Shown piece by piece: positions 33,819 through 35,277 of a stretch of 35,277 nt of DNA. The stretch comes from CAZVPF01 sp964628195. Its GTDB lineage: Bacteria > Planctomycetota > Phycisphaerae > Sedimentisphaerales > Anaerohalosphaeraceae. Where the stretch lies: NCBI GenBank assembly GCA_964628195.1, contig CAZVPF010000031.1, forward strand, positions 1-35,277, given 5' to 3'. The number at the start of each line of letters is the position of its first letter. The stretch's first letter is position 1. The translations under genes were made by a program, and so were the position numbers. Under the pieces are notes generated by a model that saw nothing but the letters and a program-made list of their open reading frames with translations, did not search any database and was not told the origin of the DNA.

Positions 33819-34853
33819 TCAGCGGGGACTTGCCGCTGAATTTCGTTCGACCAGTTTAACAGGTAATATAATCCTCGCATCGGGATATTTTGTTTTCGTG
33901 TTGGGCTTGTGTTTAGCTTCGATCATATCCAGAATTAATTTCGAAGCTTCGACACCTATCCTTTTAGGGTCAAGGTCTATGGTTGTAAGAGCCGGCCTTA
34001 TAAGATCCACGTAACCCTTGACATTACCAAAGCCTACTACGGAGATGTCATCAGGGATTTTGTGCCCCTTATCGGAAAGGCCGAGTATGCAATGCGCTGC
34101 TACGACATCATTGTCTGCTACTATTGCAGTTGTATTATTACAGTCAAGTATCTTTTCCAAAGCATCATAGTCATTATTCTGGAAAATATCCATGGGAATA
34201 ACAACCTGCTTACTTGCTTCCAGACCCTTTCTTTCCATTGCCGCTTTATACCCGCAATACCTTTCGTAAGTAGTGGAATAACCCCAGTCTTCCTCTCTGC
34301 AAACAAAGATTACGGATTTATGGCCCAAACTTAAGAGGTAATCGGAAGCTTCAACTCCGCCGTTAAAGTTCTCAAGCCCTACGTAACCCAAACCGGAAAT
34401 ATTTACATCTCTGTCGAGTACAACCACAGGGATATTATGACTTTGCAATTCCTTCAAATAGCTGTAGTCGCATTCCGGGCCGTCATGAAAAAGCATAACA
34501 CCATCGACTCTTCGGTCAACGATACTCTTCATAAGTTTATCGCCTGTCTTAAGAGATTTTGACCATTGCAAAGCTAAAATGTCATAATCCCTGGCGATCA
34601 GAGTTGACTGAATACCTGAGAAAACAGAACTCTGAAAATGCCTGAACTCCGAAGCCAGGTATGCGATCAGATGAGTTCGGCCGGTATTTAGAAAAGTTGC
34701 GAGCCGATTCTGGCGGTAGTTGCATTCCTTGGCTACCTGCAGTATCTTTTTCCTTTTCTCTTCTGATACGAGGTTGCCTTTATTACCGAGCACCCTCGAA
34801 ACAGTCATTTTTGAAACACCGCATTTTTGCGCTATCGTGTCTAATGTTACCAT
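33819..34853 (-). CDS. LacI/GalR-family transcription regulator
   Basis: This protein of about 344 residues has the LacI helix-turn-helix at its start (VTLDTIAQKCGVSKMTVSRVLGN), a hinge helix (NRLATFLNTG), and a periplasmic-binding-like sensor domain to the end (GVMLFHDGPE, PVVVLDRDV, TAIVADNDVVA, ISVVGFGNV, LTTIDLDPKRIG). These fit sugar-responsive repressors. The ATG at 34853 is preferred to one at 34859 because the AGGA site is properly spaced only for 34853, and MVTLDTIA is the normal family start. It is transcribed toward the GH38 homologue and could control that gene through the palindromes between them. The inducer is unknown, with mannose or a mannoside a natural guess. Confidence 0.92.
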   Translation of the reverse strand: MVTLDTIAQKCGVSKMTVSRVLGNKGNLVSEEKRKKILQVAKECNYRQNRLATFLNTGRTHLIAYLASEFRHFQSSVFSGIQSTLIARDYDILALQWSKSLKTGDKLMKSIVDRRVDGVMLFHDGPECDYSYLKELQSHNIPVVVLDRDVNISGLGYVGLENFNGGVEASDYLLSLGHKSVIFVCREEDWGYSTTYERYCGYKAAMERKGLEASKQVVIPMDIFQNNDYDALEKILDCNNTTAIVADNDVVAAHCILGLSDKGHKIPDDISVVGFGNVKGYVDLIRPALTTIDLDPKRIGVEASKLILDMIEAKHKPNTKTKYPDARIILPVKLVERNSAASPR

Positions 34854-34884
34854 AAACATATCCTAAAGTGTTACCGATATCAAT

Positions 34885-34914
34885 ATAATAACATAATAAA
34901 AGCCTGGTTGTCAA
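34885..34914 (-). promoter_or_regulatory. Sigma70-type promoter of the LacI-type gene
   Basis: On the minus strand, TTGACA (34914-34909) and TATTAT (34890-34885) are 18 bases apart, and the start codon lies about 30 bases downstream. This also implies a short leader. Confidence 0.55.
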
Positions 34915-35154
34915 TAAGCATAGGATAAAAAAACGCCTAAAAGCCTCTATTATGCTTAGCCTTTAAGTATATCGACAATTGTTTATAGACCCATAAAATC
35001 TTTTGAAAAAGGGCCTTATTATACAGATAATAACGGATATTCCGNNNNNNNNNNTTTTTTTCAAAACTATTCAAATTCCTTGATTTAAGAATTAGATTTT
35101 AATACACGGTGATACCGGTAACAATAATTGTGTTTTTAAATAAAGGATATAATC
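34915..35154. other. Non-coding AT-rich stretch
   Basis: No convincing gene, RNA or repeat is visible between the LacI promoter and the next start codon. The stretch contains the assembly gap and is where the plus-strand promoter of the following gene should lie. Confidence 0.6.
35045..35054. other. Assembly gap (ten Ns)
   Basis: Ten consecutive Ns mark a scaffold join of unknown true length. Sequence to the right may not be the immediate neighbour of that to the left. Confidence 0.95.
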
Positions 35155-35277
35155 TTGCGGATTTTCCCAAATAAGACACGATCTGTATTGGCTGGTATTA
35201 TTTGTTTTTTGATGCCGGCTGTTTTGGATGCATCAATCGCTAATGAAAATAAGACTTTCAATGAGCCGAATATCCGT
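35155..35277 (+). CDS. N-terminus of a secreted protein, cut by the window end
   Basis: Forty-one codons are open to the window edge, beginning with TTG at 35155. AAGGA lies about eight bases before it, and the first in-frame stop upstream is at 35137. The translation starts MRIFPNKTRS and runs into a hydrophobic core (VLAGIICFLMPAVL) with a cleavage-like ASIA, a typical Sec signal peptide. The mature part visible here is too short to assign. By context, another secreted enzyme or binding protein is likely. Confidence 0.55.
   Translation, partial: MRIFPNKTRSVLAGIICFLMPAVLDASIANENKTFNEPNIR

Noticed and set aside
35029..35041. AATAACGGATATT near the gap, similar to the GntR operator
   Set aside because: It is not a proper palindrome and lies in an AT-rich stretch beside an assembly gap. 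Chance similarity is likely.

Overview
The window looks like a piece of a Planctomycetota chromosome, most likely class Phycisphaerae (Sedimentisphaerales-like). This is inferred from style, not from a marker gene. The signs are two proteins ending in PEP-CTERM tails, secreted LamG-module proteins with dockerin-like ends that carry a cysteine in the repeat (D-x-N-x-D-C), a pseudopilin-like protein of the type expanded in that group, and SSS-family sodium/sugar symporters where Bacteroidota would have SusC/SusD. A run of ten Ns near the right end shows a draft or metagenomic scaffold. I see no rRNA, tRNA, CRISPR array, transposase or phage gene.

Layout. (1) 91-7937, plus strand: a PEP-CTERM repeat protein, a 1706-residue multidomain secreted protein, and a GH29 alpha-L-fucosidase. 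(2) 8219-16184, minus strand: a LamG/PEP-CTERM protein, then (in transcription order) a CBM/LamG/half-dockerin protein, a pseudopilin-like protein, a cytoplasmic GH2 enzyme and a secreted TIM-barrel-like protein with LamG and half-dockerin. The pseudopilin, GH2 and barrel genes are tightly coupled. (3) 16440-22520, plus strand: an AraC regulator, a second paralogue of the barrel protein, a beta-propeller protein, an SSS symporter and a D-lyxose/D-mannose isomerase-like cupin. (4) 22540-30851: a divergently transcribed FadR-type GntR regulator facing an operon with a third barrel paralogue, a YhcH/YjgK/YiaL protein, an M55 D-aminopeptidase-like protein, a sugar isomerase/epimerase, a PfkB (KDG kinase-like) kinase, an HpcH/HpaI aldolase and a second SSS symporter. 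(5) 30931-34853, minus strand: a LacI regulator and a GH38-type alpha-mannosidase homologue. (6) After a non-coding stretch and the assembly gap, the signal-peptide end of another secreted protein.

How it may work together (inference): this is a multi-unit glycan-use locus. Secreted enzymes and binding proteins attack a polymer outside the cytoplasm. Two SSS symporters import small sugars or sugar acids. Cytoplasmic GH2 and GH38-like enzymes trim what enters, and an isomerase, kinase and aldolase feed the products to central metabolism. Three units contain one member each of the same secreted family, marked by the shared motifs SNDTTN, HMLQPG and ELDF. I cannot place this family with confidence in a named glycoside hydrolase family. 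It is the best candidate here for something undescribed. The second notable point is the GH38 homologue, which lacks the aspartate expected as catalytic nucleophile.
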